A DNA stretch of 64,000 bases from Hydractinia symbiolongicarpus (Eukaryota > Cnidaria > Hydrozoa > Anthoathecata > Hydractiniidae): positions 26,907,650 to 26,971,649 of the forward strand of contig NC_079887.1 in assembly GCF_029227915.1 (NCBI RefSeq), read 5' to 3'. Positions within the stretch are counted from its first letter, which is position 1; each line of letters opens with the position of its first letter. Positions 37,101 through 51,140 of this stretch are shown here, in pieces. Under the pieces are notes generated by a model that made no database searches, had not been told where the DNA came from, and saw nothing but the letters and a program-made list of their open reading frames with translations. A program made the translations under genes and the position numbers.

Positions 37101-40100
37101 GAAAGAGGTTTAATCGCCGGAAAACGAAAACCCGCAATTTCCCGTATATCCCGGGCTTGGCCCGTATAGTCGAATGTATACAAAGAAAGTACCCTGTGAG
37201 TAAACTCATTTCCAGAACGATTTTTTAAATTATTTTTTCACCACTAAAAACGCATCAGACTTGTAGTTTTTAAAAATGTTTTCATTTTTGATGAGACGCT
37301 GAATAAAAGAAGTTTAATCGCCGGAAAACGAAAACCTGCGATTTCCCTAAATCCCGGGCTTGGCACGTATAGTCGAAAGTATACAAAGGAAGTACCCAGG
37401 GAGTAAACTCATTTCCCGAACGATTATTTAAATTACTTTTTCACCACTAAAACGCATGAGACCTGTAGTTTTCAAAATTGTTTTCATTTTTGATGAGACG
37501 CTTAATGAAAGAGGTTTAATCGCCGGAAAACGAAAACCCGCGATTTCCCGTAAATCCCGGGCTTGGCCCGTATAGTCGAATGTATACAAAGAAAGTACCC
37601 TGTGAGTAAACTCATTTCCAGAACGATTTTTTAAATTATTTTTTCACCACTAAAACCCATAAGACTTGTAGTTTTTAAAAATGTTTTCATTTTTGATGAG
37701 ACGCTGAATAAAAGAAGTTTAATCGCCGACAAACGAAAACCCGCGATTTCCCGTAAATCCCGGCTTGGCCCGTATAGTCAAAAGTATACAAAGGAAGTAC
37801 CCAGGGAGTAAACTCATTTCCCGAATGATTTTTTAAATTACTTTTTCACCACTAAAACGCATAAGACTTGTAGTTTTCAAAAATGTTTTCATTTTTGATG
37901 AGACGCTTAATGAAAGAGGTTTAATCGCCAGAAAACGAAAACCCGCAATTTCCCGTAAATCCCGGACTTGGCCCGTATAGTCGAATGTATACAAAGAAAG
38001 TACCCTGTTAGTAAACTCATTTCCAGAACGATTATTTAAATTACTTTTTCACCACTAAAACGCATGAGACCTGTAGTTTTCAAAATTGTTTTCATTTTTG
38101 ATGAGACGCTTAATGAAAGAGGTTTAATCGCCGGAAAACGAAAACCCGCGATTTCCCGTAAATCCCGGGCTTGGCCCGTATAGTCGAATGTATACAAAGA
38201 AAGTACCCTGTGAGTAAACTCATTTCCAGAACGATTTTTTAAATTATTTTTTCAACACTAAAACGCATCAGACTTGTAGTTTTTAAAAATGTTTTCATTT
38301 TTGATGAGACGCTGAATAAAAGCAGTTTAATCGCCGGCAAACGAAAACCTGCGATTTCCCGTAAATCCCGGGCTTGGCACGTATAGTCGAATGTATACAA
38401 AAAAGTACCCTGTGAGTTAACTCATTTCCAGAACGATTTTTTAAATTATTTTTTTACCACTAAAACCCATAAGACTTGTAGTTTTTAAAAATGTTTTCAT
38501 TTTTGATGAGACGCTGAATAAAAGAAGTTTAATCGCCGACAAACGAAAACCCGCGATTTCCCGTAAATCCCGGCTTGGCCCGTATAGTCAAAAATATACA
38601 AAGGAAGTACCCAGGGAGTAAACTCATTTCCCGAATGATTTTTTAAATTACTTTTTCACCACTAAAACGCATAAGACTTGTAGTTTTCAAAAATGTTTTC
38701 ATTTTTGATGAGACTCTTAATGAAAGAGGTTTAATCGCCGGAAAACGAAAACCCGCAATTTCCCGTAAATCCCGGGCTTGGCCCGTATAGTCGAATGTAT
38801 ACAAAGAAAGTACCCTGTGAGTAAACTCATTTCCAGAACGATTTTTTAAATTATTTTTTCACTACTAAAACGCATAAGACTTGTAGTTTTTAAAAATGTT
38901 TTCATTTTTGATGAGACGCTGAATAAAAGAAGTTTAATCGCCGGCAAACGAAAACCCGCGACTTCCCGTAAATCCCGGCTTGGCCCGTACAGTCAAAAGT
39001 ATACAAAGAAAGTACCCAGGGAGTAAACTCATTTCCCGAACGATTTTTTAACTTCCTTTTTCACCACTAAAACGCATGAGACTTGTAGTTTTTAAAAATG
39101 TTTTCATTTTTGATGAGACGCTGAATAAAAGAAGTTTAATCGCCGGCAAACGAAAACCTGCGATTTCCCTAAATCCCGGGCTTGGCACGTATAGTCGAAT
39201 GTATACAAAGAAAGTACCCTGTGAGTAAACTCATTTCCAGAACGATTTTTTAAATTATTTTTTCACCACTAAAACGCATAAGACTTGTAGTTTTTAAAAA
39301 TGTTTTCATTTTTGATGAGACGCTGAATAAAAGAAGTTTAATCGCCGACAAACGAAAACCCGCGATTTCCCGTAAATCCTGGCTTGGCCCGTATAGTCAA
39401 AAGTATACAAAGGAAGTACCCAGGGAGTAAACTCATTTCCCGAACGATTATTTAAATTACTTTTTCACCACTAAAACGCATGAGACCTGTAGTTTTCAAA
39501 ATTGTTTTCATTTTTGATGAGACGCTTAATGAAAGAGGTTTAATCGCCGGAAAACGAAAACCCGCGATTTCCCGTAAATCCCGGGCTTGGCCCGTATAGT
39601 CGAATGTATACAAAGAAAGTACCCTGTGAGTAAACTCATTTCCAGAACGATTTTTTAAATTATTTTTTCACCACTAAAACGCATCAGACTTGTAGTTTTT
39701 AAAAATGTTTTCATTTTTGATGAGACGCTGAATAAAAGCAGTTTAATCGCCGGCAAACGAAAACCCGCGATTTCCCGTAAATCCCGGGCTTGGCACGTAT
39801 AGTCGAATGTATACAAAAAAGTACCCTGTGAGTTAACTCATTTCCAGAACGATTTTTTAAATTATTTTTTTACCACTAAAACTCATAAGACTTGTAGTTT
39901 TTAAAAATGTTTTCATTTTTGATGAGACGCTGAATAAAAGAAGTTTAATCGCCGGCAAACGAAAACCCGCGATTTCCCGTAAATCCAGGCTTGGCCCGTA
40001 TAGTCAAAAGTATACAAAGAAAGTACCCAGGGAGTAAACTCATTTCCCGAACGATTTTTTAATTTACTTTTTCACCACTAAAACGCATGAGACTTGTAGT

Positions 40101-43100
40101 TTTCAAAAATGTTTTCATTTTTGATGAGACGCTTAATGAAAGAGGTTTAATCGCCGGAAAACCAAAACCCGCGATTTCCCGTAAATCCCGGGCTTGGCCC
40201 GTATAGTCGAATGTATACAAAGAAAGTACCCTGTGAGTAAACTCATTTCCAGAACGATTTTTTAAATTATTTTTTCACCACTAAAACGCATCAGACTTGT
40301 AGTTTTTAAAAATGTTTTCATTTTTGATGAGACGCTGAATAAAAGCAGTTTAATCGCCGGCAAACGAAAACCCGCGATTTCCCGTAAATCCCGGGCTTGG
40401 CACGTATAGTCGAATGTATACAAAAAAGTACCCTGTGAGTTAACTCATTTCCAGACCGATTTTTTAAATTATTTTTTTACCACTAAAACCCATAAGACTT
40501 GTAGTTTTTAAAAATGTTTTCATTTTTGATGAGACGCTGAATAAAAGAAGTTTAATCGCCGACAAACGAAAACCCGCGATTTCCCGTAAATCCCGGCTTG
40601 GCCCGTATAGTCAAAAATATACAAAGGAAGTACCCAGGGAGTAAACTCATTTCCCGAATGATTTTTTAAATTACTTTTTCACCACTAAAACGCATAAGAC
40701 TTGTAGTTTTCAAAAATGTTTTCATTTTTAATGAGACTCTTAATGAAAGAGGTTTAATCGCCGGAAAACGAAAACCCGCAATTTCCCGTAAATCCCGGGC
40801 TTGGCCCGTATAGTCGAATGTATACAAAGAAAGTACCCTGTGAGTAAACTCATTTCCAGAACGATTTTTTAAATTATTTTTTCACCACTAAAACGCATCA
40901 GACTTGTAGTTTTTAAAAATGTTTTCATTTTTGATGAGACGCTGAATAAAAGAAGTTTAATCGCCGGAAAACGAAAACCTGCGATTTCCCTAAATCCCGG
41001 GCTTGGCACGTATAGTCGAATGTATACAAAGAAAGTACCCTGTGAGTAAACTCATTTCCAGAACGATTTTTTAAATTATTTTTTCACTACTAAAACGCAT
41101 AACACTTGTAGTTTTTAAAAATGTTTTCATTTTTGATGAGACGCTGAATAAAAGAAGTTTAATCGCCGGCAAACGAAAACCCGCGACTTCCCGTAAATCC
41201 CGGCTTGGCCCGTACAGTCAAAAGTATACAAAGAAAGTACCCAGGGAGTAAACTCATTTCCCGAACGATTTTTTAACTTCCTTTTTCACCACTAAAACGC
41301 ATGAGACTTGTAGTTTTTAAAAATGTTTTCATTTTTGATGAGACGCTGAATAAAAGAAGTTTAATCGCCGGCAAACGAAAACCTGCGATTTCCCTAAATC
41401 CCGGGCTTGGCACGTATAGTCGAATGTATACAAAGAAAGTACCCTGTGAGTAAACTCATTTCCAGAACGATTTTTTAAATTATTTTTTCACCACTAAAAC
41501 GCATGAGACTTGTAGTTTTCAAAAATGTTTTCATTTTTGATGAGACGCTGAATAAAAGCAGTTTATTCGCCGGCAAACGAAAACCTGCGATTTCCCTAAA
41601 TCCCGGACTCGGCCCGTATAGTCAAAAGTAACAAAGAAAGTACCCTGTGAATAAACTCATTTCCAGAACGATTTTTTAAATTATTTTTTCACCACTAAAA
41701 CGCATAAGACTTGTAGTTTTTAAAAATGTTTTCATTTTTGATGAGACGCTGAATAAAAGAAGTTTAATCGCCGACAAACGAAAACCCGCGATTTCCCGTA
41801 AATCCTGGCTTGGCCCGTATAGTCAAAAGTATACAAAGGAAGTACCCAGGGAGTAAACTCATTTCCCGAACGATTATTTAAATTACTTTTTCACCACTAA
41901 AACGCATGAGACCTGTAGTTTTCAAAATTGTTTTCATTTTTGATGAGACGCTTAATGAAAGAGGTTTAATCGCCGGAAAACGAAAACCCGCGATTTCCCG
42001 TAAATCCCGGGCTTGGCCCGTATAGTCGAATGTATACAAAGAAAGTACCCTGTGAGTAAACTCATTTCCAGAACGATTTTTTAAATTATTTTTTCACCAC
42101 TAAAACGCATCAGACTTGTAGTTTTTAAAAATGTTTTCATTTTTGATGAGACGCTGAATAAAAGCAGTTTAATCGCCGGCAAACGAAAACCCGCGATTTC
42201 CCGTAAATCCCGGGCTTGGCACGTATAGTCGAATGTATACAAAAAAGTACCCTGTGAGTTAACTCATTTCCAGAACGATTTTTTAAATTATTTTTTTACC
42301 ACTAAAACCCATAAGACTTGTAGTTTTTAAAAATGTTTTCATTTTTGATGAGACGCTGAATAAAAGAAGTTTAATCGCCGGAAAACGAAAACCCGCGATT
42401 TCCCGTAAATCCCGGGCTTGGCCCGTATAGTCGAATGTATACAAAGAAAGTACCCTGTGAGTAAACTCATTTCCAGAACGATTTTTTAAATTATTTTTTC
42501 ACCACTAAAACGCATCAGACTTGTAGTTTTTAAAAATGTTTTCATTTTTGATGAGACGCTGAATAAAAGCAGTTTAATCGCCGGCAAACGAAAACCCGCG
42601 ATTTCCCGTAAATCCCGGGCTTGGCACGTATAGTCGAATGTATACAAAAAAGTACCCTGTGAGTTAACTCATTTCCAGAACGATTTTTTAAATTATTTTT
42701 TACCACTAAAACCCATAAGACTTGTAGTTTTTAAAAATGTTTTCATTTTTGATGAGACGCTGAATAAAAGAAGTTTAATCGCCGGCAAACGAAAACCCGC
42801 GATTTCCCGTAAATCCAGGCTTGGCCCGTATAGTCAAAAGTATACAAAGAAAGTACCCAGGGAGTAAACTCATTTCCCGAACGATTTTTTAATTTACTTT
42901 TTCACCACTAAAACGCATGAGACTTGTAGTTTTCAAAAATGTTTTCATTTTTGATGAGACGCTTAATGAAAGAGGTTTAATCGCCGGAAAACCAAAACCC
43001 GCGATTTCCCGTAAATCCCGGGCTTGGCCCGTATAGTCGAATGTATACAAAGAAAGTACCCTGTGAGTAAACTCATTTCCAGAACGATTTTTTAAATTAT

Positions 43101-46100
43101 TTTTTCACCACTAAAACGCATCAGACTTGTAGTTTTTAAAAATGTTTTCATTTTTGATGAGACGCTGAATAAAAGAAGTTTAATCGCCGGCAAACGAAAA
43201 CCTGCGATTTCCCTAAATCCCGGGCTTGGCACGTATAGTCGAATGTATACAAAGAAAGTACCCTGTGAGTAAACTCATTTCCCGAACGATTTTTTAAATT
43301 ACTTTTTCACCACTAAAACGCATGAGACTTGTAGTTTTTAAAAATGTTTTCATTTTTGATGAGACGCTGAATAAAAGAAGTTTAATCGCCGGCAAACGAA
43401 AACCTGCGATTTCCCTAAATCCCGGGCTTGGCACGTATAGTCGAATGTATACAAAGAAAGTACCCTGTGAGTAAACTTATTTCCAGAACGATTTTTTAAA
43501 TTATTTTTTCACCACTAAAACGCATAAGACTTTTAGTTTTTAAAAATGTTTTCATTTTTGATGAGACGCTGAATAAAAGAAGTTTAATCGCCGACAAACG
43601 AAAACCCGCGATTTCCCGTAAATCCCGGCTTGGCCCGTATAGTCAAAAGTATACAAAGGAAGTACCCAGGGAGTAAACTCATTTCCCGAACGATTTTTTA
43701 AATTACTTTTTCACCACTAAAACGCATAAGACTTGTAGTTTTCAAAAATGTTTTCATTTTTGATGAGACGCTGAATAAAAGAAGTTTATTCGCCGGCAAA
43801 CGAAAACCTGCGATTTCCCTAAATCCCGGGCTTGGCACGTATAGTCGAATGTATACAAAGAAAGTACCCTGTGAGTAAACTCATTTCCAGAACGATTTTT
43901 TAAATTATTTTTTCACCACTAAAACGCATGAGACTTGTAGTTTTCAAAAATGTTTTCATTTTTGATGAGACGCTGAATAAAAGCAGTTTATTCGCCGGCA
44001 AACGAAAACCTGCGATTTCCCGAAATCCCGGACTCGGCCCGTATAGTCAAAAGTATACAAAGAAAGTACCCTGTGAGTAAACTCATTTCCAGAACGATTT
44101 TTTAAATTATTTTTTCACCACTAAAACGCATAAGACTTGTAGTTTTTAAAAATGTTTTCATTTTTGATGAGACGCTGAATAAAAGAAGTTTAATCGCCGA
44201 CAAACGAAAACCCGCGATTTCCCGTAAATCCCGGCTTGGCCCGTATAGTCAAAAGTCTGCAAAGAAAGTACCCTGTGAGTAAACTCATTTCCAGAACGAT
44301 TTTTTAAATTATTTTTTCACTACTAAAACGCATAAGACTTGTAGTTTTTAAAAATGTATTCATTTTTGATGAGACGCTGAATAAAAGAAGTTTAATCGCC
44401 GGCAAACGAAAACCCGCGATTTCCCGTAAATCCCGGCTTGGCCCGTATAGTCAAAAGTATACAAAGAAAGTACCCAGGGAGTAAACTCATTTCCCGAACG
44501 ATTTTTTAAATTACTTTTTCACCACTAAAACGCATGAGACTTGTAGTTTTTAAAAATGTTTTCATTTTTGATGAGACGCTGAATAAAAGAAGTTTAATCG
44601 CCGGCAAACGAAAACCTGCGATTTCCCTAAATCCCGGGCTTGGCACGTATAGTCAAATGTATACAAAGAAAGTACCCTGTGAGTAAACTCATTTCCAGAA
44701 CGATTTTTTAAATTATTTTTTCACTACTAAAACGCATAAGACTTGTAGTTTTTAAAAATGTTTTCATTTTTGATGAGACGCTGAATAAAAGAAGTTTAAT
44801 CGCCGGCAAACGAAAACCCGCGATTTCCCGTAAATCCCGGGCTTGGCCCGTATAGTCAAAAGTATACAAAGAAAGTACCCAGGGAGTAAACTCATTTCCC
44901 GAACGATTTTTTAAATTACTTTTTCACCACTAAAACGCATGAGACTTGTAGTTTTTAAAAATGTTTTCATTATTGATGAGACGCTGAATAAAAGAAGTTT
45001 AATCGCCGGCAAACGAAAACCTGCGATTTCCCTAAATCCCGGACTTGGCACGTATAGTCGAATGTATACAAAGAAAGTACCCTGTGAGTAAACTCATTTC
45101 CAGAACGATTTTTTAAATTATTTTTTCACCACTAAAACGCATGAGACTTGTAGTTTTCAAAAATGTTTTCATTTTTGATGAGACGCTGAATAAAAGCAGT
45201 TTATTCGCCGGCAAACGAAAACCTGCGATTTCCCTAAATCCCGGACTCGGCCCGTATAGTCAAAAGTATACAAAGAAAGTACCCTGTGAGTAAACTCATT
45301 TCCAGAACGATTTTTTAAATTATTTTTTCACCACTAAAACGCATAAGACTTGTAGATTTTAAAAATGTTTTCATTTTTGATGAGACGCTGAATAAAAGAA
45401 GTTTAATCGCCGACAAACGAAAACCCGCGATTTCCCGTAAATCCCGGCTTGGCCCGTATAGTCAAAAGTCTACAAAGGAAATACCCAGGGAGTAAACTCA
45501 TTTCCCGAACGATTTTTTAAATTACTTTTTCACCACTAAAACGCATGAGACTTGTAGTTTACAAAAATGTTTTCATTTTTGATGAGATGCTTAATGAAAG
45601 AGGTTTAATCGCCGGAAAACGAAAACCCGCGATTTCCCGTAAATCCCGGGCTTGGCCCGTATAGTCGAATGTATACAAAGAAAGTACCCTGTGAGTAAAC
45701 TCATTTCCAGAACGATTTTTTAAATTATTTTTTCACCACTAAAACCCATAAGACTTGTAGTTTTTAAAAATGTTTTCATTTTTGATGAGATGCTGAATAA
45801 AAGAAGTTTAATAGCCAACAAACGAAAACCCGCGATTTCCCGTAAATCCAGACTTGGCCCGTATAGTCAAAAGTATACAAAGAAAGTACCCAGGGAGTAA
45901 ACTCATTTCCCGAACGATTTTTTAAATTACTTTTTCTCCACTAAAACGCATGAGACTTGTAGTTTTTAAAAATGTTTTCATTTTTGATGAGACGCTGAAT
46001 AAAAGAAGTTTAATCACCGGCAAATGAAAACCTGCGATTTCCCTAAATCCCGGGCATGGCACGTATAGTCGAATGTATACAAAGAAAGTACCCTGTGAGT

Positions 46101-46880
46101 AAACTCATTTCCAGAACGATTTTTTAAATTATTTTTTCACCACTAAAACGCATGAGACTTGTAGTTTTCAAAAATGTTTTCATTTTTGATGAGACGCTGA
46201 ATAAAAGCAGTTTATTCGCCGGCAATCGAAAACCTGCGATTTCCCTAAATCCCGGACTCGGCCCGTATAGTCAAAAGTATACAAAGAAAGTACCCTGTGA
46301 GTAAACTCATTTCCAGAACGATTTTTTAAATTATTTTTTCACCACTAAAACGCATAAGACTTGTAGTTTTTAAAAATGTTTTCATTTTTGATGAGACGCT
46401 GAATAAAAGAAGTTTAATCGCCGACAAACGAAAACCCGCGATTTCCCGTAAATCCCGGCTTGGCCCGTATAGTCAAAAGTCTACAAAGGAAGTACCCAGG
46501 GAGTAAACTCATTTCCCGAACGATTTTTTAAATTACTTTTTCACCACTAAAACGCATGAGACTTGTAGTTTACAAAAATGTTTTCATTTTTGATGAGACG
46601 CTTAATGAAAGATGTTTAATCGCCGGAAAACGAAAACCCGCGATTTCCCATAAATCCCCGGCTTGGCCCGCATAGTCGAATGTATACAAAGAAAGTACCC
46701 TGTGAGTAAACTCATTTCCAGAACGATTTTTTAAATTATTTTTTCACCACTAAAACGCATCAGACTTGTAGTTTTTAAAAATGTTTTCATTTTTGATGAG
46801 ACGCTGAATAAAAGCAGTTTAATCGCCGGCAAACGAAAACCCGCGATTTCCCGTAAATCCCGGGCTTGGCACGTATAGTC
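34180..46880. repeat. Complex 9- to 12-monomer duplications
   Basis: The rare AAAGTAACAAAG (loss of TAT) recurs at about 34343, 36163 (offset 1,820) and 41627. CAAAAATATAC recurs at 38589 and 40612 (offset 2,023), TTTAACTTCC at about 39051 and 41276 (2,225), and TATACAAAAAAG at 39811 and 42237 (2,426). The offset grows stepwise by one monomer, so single monomers were added after or during the larger duplication. Dominant monomer types are GCTTAATGAAAGAGG, CATCAGAC and CCGACAAACG. No non-satellite sequence is present. Confidence 0.72.
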
Positions 46881-48100
46881 GAATGTATACAAAAAAGTAC
46901 CCTGTGACTTAACTCATTTCCAGAACGATTTTTTAAATTATTTTTTCACCACTAAAACCCATAAGACTTGTAGTTTTTAAAAATGTTTTCATTTTTGATG
47001 AGACGCTGAATAAAAGAAGTTTAATCGCCGGCAAACGAAAACCCGCGATTTCCCGTAAATCCAGACTTGGCCCGTATAGGCAAAAGTATACAAAGAAAGT
47101 ACCCAGGGAGTAAACTCATTTCCCGAACGATTTTTTAAATTACTTTTTCACCACTAAAACGCATGAGACTTGTAGTTTTCAAAAATGTTTTCATTTTTGA
47201 TGAGACGCTTAATGAAAGAGGTTTAATCGCCGGAAAACGAAAAGCCGCGATTTCCCGTAAATCCCGGGCTTGGCCCGTATAGTTGAATGTATACAAAGAA
47301 AGTACCCTGTGAGTAAACTCATTTCCAGAACGATTTTTTAAATTAGTTTTTCACCACTAAAACGCATCAGACTTGTAGTTTTTAAAAATGTTTTCATTTT
47401 TGATGAGACGCTGAATAAAAGAAGTTTAATCGCCGGCAAATGAAAACCTGCGATTTCCCTAAATCCCGGGCTTGGCACGTATAGTCGAATGTATACAAAA
47501 AAGTACCCTGTGACTTAACTCATTTCCAGAACGATTTTTTAAATTATTTTTTCACCACTAAAACCCATAAGACTTGTAGTTTTTAAAAATGTTTTCATTT
47601 TTGATGAGACGCTGAATAAAAGAAGTTTAATCGCCGGCAAACGAAAACCCGCGATTTCCCGTAAATCCAGACTTGGCCCGTATAGGCAAAAGTATACAAA
47701 GAAAGTACCCAGGGAGTAAACTCATTTCCCGAACGATTTTTTAAATTACTTTTTCACCACTAAAACGCATGAGACTTGTAGTTTTCAAAAATGTTTTCAT
47801 TTTTGATGAGACGCTTAATGAAAGAGGTTTAATCGCCGGAAAACGAAAAGCCGCGATTTCCCGTAAATCCCGGGCTTGGCCCGTATAGTTGAATGTATAC
47901 AAAGAAAGTACCCTGTGAGTAAACTCATTTCCAGAACGATTTTTTAAATTAGTTTTTCACCACTAAAACGCATCAGACTTGTAGTTTTTAAAAATGTTTT
48001 CATTTTTGATGAGACGCTGAATAAAAGAAGTTTAATCGCCGGCAAATGAAAACCTGCGATTTCCCTAAATCCCGGGCTTGGCACGTATAGTCGAATGTAT
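46880..48100. repeat. Tandem three-monomer duplication, 606 bp
   Basis: CCTGTGACTTAAC (about 46901/47507), CCAGACTTGGCCCG (47061/47667), TATAGGCAAAAG, GAAAAGCCGCG, ATAGTTGAATG and TTAGTTTTTCACC all recur at 606 bp. I saw almost no differences between the two triplets. Confidence 0.83.
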
Positions 48101-49480
48101 ACAAAGAAAGTACCCTGTGAGTAAACTCATTTCCAGAACGATTTTTTAAATTATTTTTTCACTACTAAAACGCATAAGACTTGTAGTTTTTAAAAATGTT
48201 TTCATTTTTGATGAGACGCTAAATAAAAGAAGTTTAATCGCCGGCAAACGAAAACCCGCGATTTCCCGTAAATCCCGGCTTGGCCCGTATAGTCAAAAGT
48301 ATACAAAGAAAGTACCCAGGGAGTAAACTCATGTCCCGAACGATTTTTTAAATTACTTTTTCACCACTAAAACGCATGAGACTTGTAGTTTTTAAAAATG
48401 TTTTCATTTTTGATGAGACGCTGAATAAAAGAAGTTTAATCACCGGCAAACGAAAACCTGCGATTTCCCTAAATCCCGGGCTTGGCACGTATAGTCGAAT
48501 GTATACAAAGAAAGTACCCTGTGAGTAAACTCATTTCCAATTACGATTTTTTAAATTATTTTTTCACCACTAAAACGCATAAGACTTGTAGTTTTTAAAA
48601 ATGTTTTCATTTTTGATGAGACGCTGAATAAAAGAAGTTTAATCGCCGACAAACGAAAACCCACGATTTCCCGTAAATCCCGGTTTGGCCCGTATAGTCA
48701 AAAGTATACAAAGGAAGTACCCAGGGAGTAAACTCATTTCCCGAACGATTTTTTAAATTACTTTTTCACCACTAAAACGCATAAGACTTGTAGTTTTCAA
48801 AAATGTTTTCATTTTTGATGAGACGCTTAATGAAAGAGGTTTAATCGCCGGAAAACGAAAACCCGCGATTACCCGTAAATCCCGGGCTTGGCCCGTATAG
48901 TCGAATGTATACAAAGAAAGTACCCTGTGAGTAAACTCATTTCCAGAACGATTTTTTAAATTATTTTTTCACCACTAAAACGCATCAGACTTGTAGTTTT
49001 TAAAAATGTTTTCATTTTTGATGAGACGCTGAATAAAAGAAGTTTAATCGCCGGCAAACGAAAACCTGCGATTTCCCTAAATCCCGGGCTTGGCACGTGT
49101 AGTCGAATGTATACAAAGAAAGTACCCTGTGAGTAAACTCATTTCCAGAACGATTTTTTAAATTATTTTTTCACTACTAAAACGCATAAGACTTGTAGTT
49201 TTTAAAAATGTTTTCATTTTTGATGAGACGCTGAATAAAAGAAGTTTAATCGCCGGCAAACGAAAACCTGCGATTTCCCTAAATCCCGGACTCGGCCCGT
49301 ATAGTCAAAAGTATACAAAGAAAGTACCCTGTGAGTAAACTCATTTCCAGAATGATTTTTTAAATTATTTTTTCACCACTAAAACGCATAAGACTTGTAG
49401 TTTATAAAAATGTTTTCATTTTTGATGAGACGCTGAATAAAAGAAGTTTAATCGCCGACAAACGAAAACCCGCGATTTCC
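47660..49480. repeat. Source or copy of a long-range duplication (offset 10,114 bp)
   Basis: This 1.8 kb block matches about 57774-59590. Shared rare marks are CCAGACTTGGCCCG (47667/57781), GACGCTAAATAAAAG, CTCATGTCCCG, TTTCCAAT(T/A)ACG (48537/58651), GATTACCCGTAAATC, GCACGTGTAGTCG and TTTATAAAAATG (49401). It differs by scattered substitutions such as GTTGAATG here against GTCGAATG in the other copy. Confidence 0.8.
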
Positions 49481-51140
49481 CGTAAATCCTGGCTTGGCCC
49501 GTATAGTCAAAAGTATACAAAGGAAGTACCCAGGGAGTAAACTCATTTCCCAAACGATTTTTTAAATTACTTTTTCACCACTAAAACGCATGAGACTTGT
49601 AGTTTTCAAAAATGTTTTCATTTTTGATGAGACGCTTAATGAAAGAGGTTTAATCGCCGGAAAACGAAAACCCGCGATTTCCCGTAAATCCCGGGCTTGG
49701 CCCGTATAGTCGAATGTATACAAAGAAAGTACCCTGTGAGTAAACTCATTTCCAGAACGATTTTTTAAATTATTTTTTCACTACTAAAACGCATCAGACT
49801 TGTAGTTTTTAAAAATGTTTTCATTTTTGATGAGACGCTGAATAAAAGAAGTTTAATCGCCGGCAAACGAAAACCTGCGATTTCCCTAAATCCCGGACTC
49901 GGCCCGTATAGTCAAAAGTATACAAAGAAAGTACCCTGTGAGTAAACTCATTTCCAGAACGATTTTTTAAATTATTTTTTCACCACTAAAACGCATAAGA
50001 CTTGTAGTTTATAAAAATGTTTTCATTTTTGATGAGACGCTGAATAAAAGAAGTTTAATCGCCGACAAACGAAAACCCGCGATTTCCCGTAAATCCCGGC
50101 TTGGCCCGTATAGTCAAAAGTATACAAAGGAAGTACCCAGGGAGTAAACTCATTTCCAAAACGATTTTTTAAATTACTTTTTCACCACTAAAACGCATGA
50201 GACTTGTAGTTTTCAAAAATGTTTTCATTTTTGATGAGACGCTTAATGAAAGAGGTTTAATCGCCGGAAAACGAAAACCCGCGATTTCCCGTAAATCCCG
50301 GGCTTGGCCCGTATAGTCGAATGTATACAAAGAAAGTACCCTGTGAGTAAACTCATTTCCAGAACGATTTTTTAAATTATTTTTTCACTACTAAAACGCA
50401 TCAGACTTGTAGTTTTTAAAAATGTTTTCATTTTTGATGAGACGCTGAATAAAAGAAGTTTAATCGCCGGCAAACGAAAACCTGCGATTTCCCTAAATCC
50501 CGGACTCGGCCCGTATAGTCAAAAGTATACAAAGAAAGTACCCTGTGAGTAAACTCATTTCCAGAACGATTTTTTAAATTATTTTTGCACCACTAAAACG
50601 CATAAGACTTGTAGTTTATAAAAATGTTTTCATTTTTGATGAGACGCTGAATAAAAGAAGTTTAATCGCCGACAAACGAAAACCCGCGATTTCCCGTAAA
50701 TCCCGGCTTGGCCCGTATAGTCAAAAGTATACAAAGGAAGTACCCAGGGAGTAAACTCATTTCCAAAACGATTTTTTAAATTACTTTTTCACCACTAAAA
50801 CGCATGAGACTTGTAGTTTTCAAAAATGTTTTCATTTTTGATGAAACGCTTAATGAAAGAGGTTTAATCGCCGGAAAACGAAAACCCGCGATTTCCCGTA
50901 AATCCCGGGCTTGGCCCGTATAGTCGAATGTATACAAAGAAAGTACCCTGTGAGTAAACTCATTTCCAGAACGATTTTTTAAATTATTTTTTCACCACTA
51001 AAACGCATCAGACTTGTAGTTTTTAAAAATGTTTTCATTTTTGATGAGACGCTGAATAAAAGAAGTTTAATCGCCGGCAAACGAAAACCTGCGATTTCCC
51101 TAAATCCCGGGCTTGGCACGTATAGTCGAATGTATACAAA
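49320..51140. repeat. Three tandem triplets of about 607 bp
   Basis: GTAGTTTATAAAAATG recurs at about 49401, 50008 and 50615. Each triplet holds a CCGACAAACG monomer, a GCTTAATGAAAGAGG monomer and a CATCAGAC monomer. The second and third share TTTCCAAAACG, against TTTCCCAAACG in the first, so they are the youngest pair. Confidence 0.78.
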
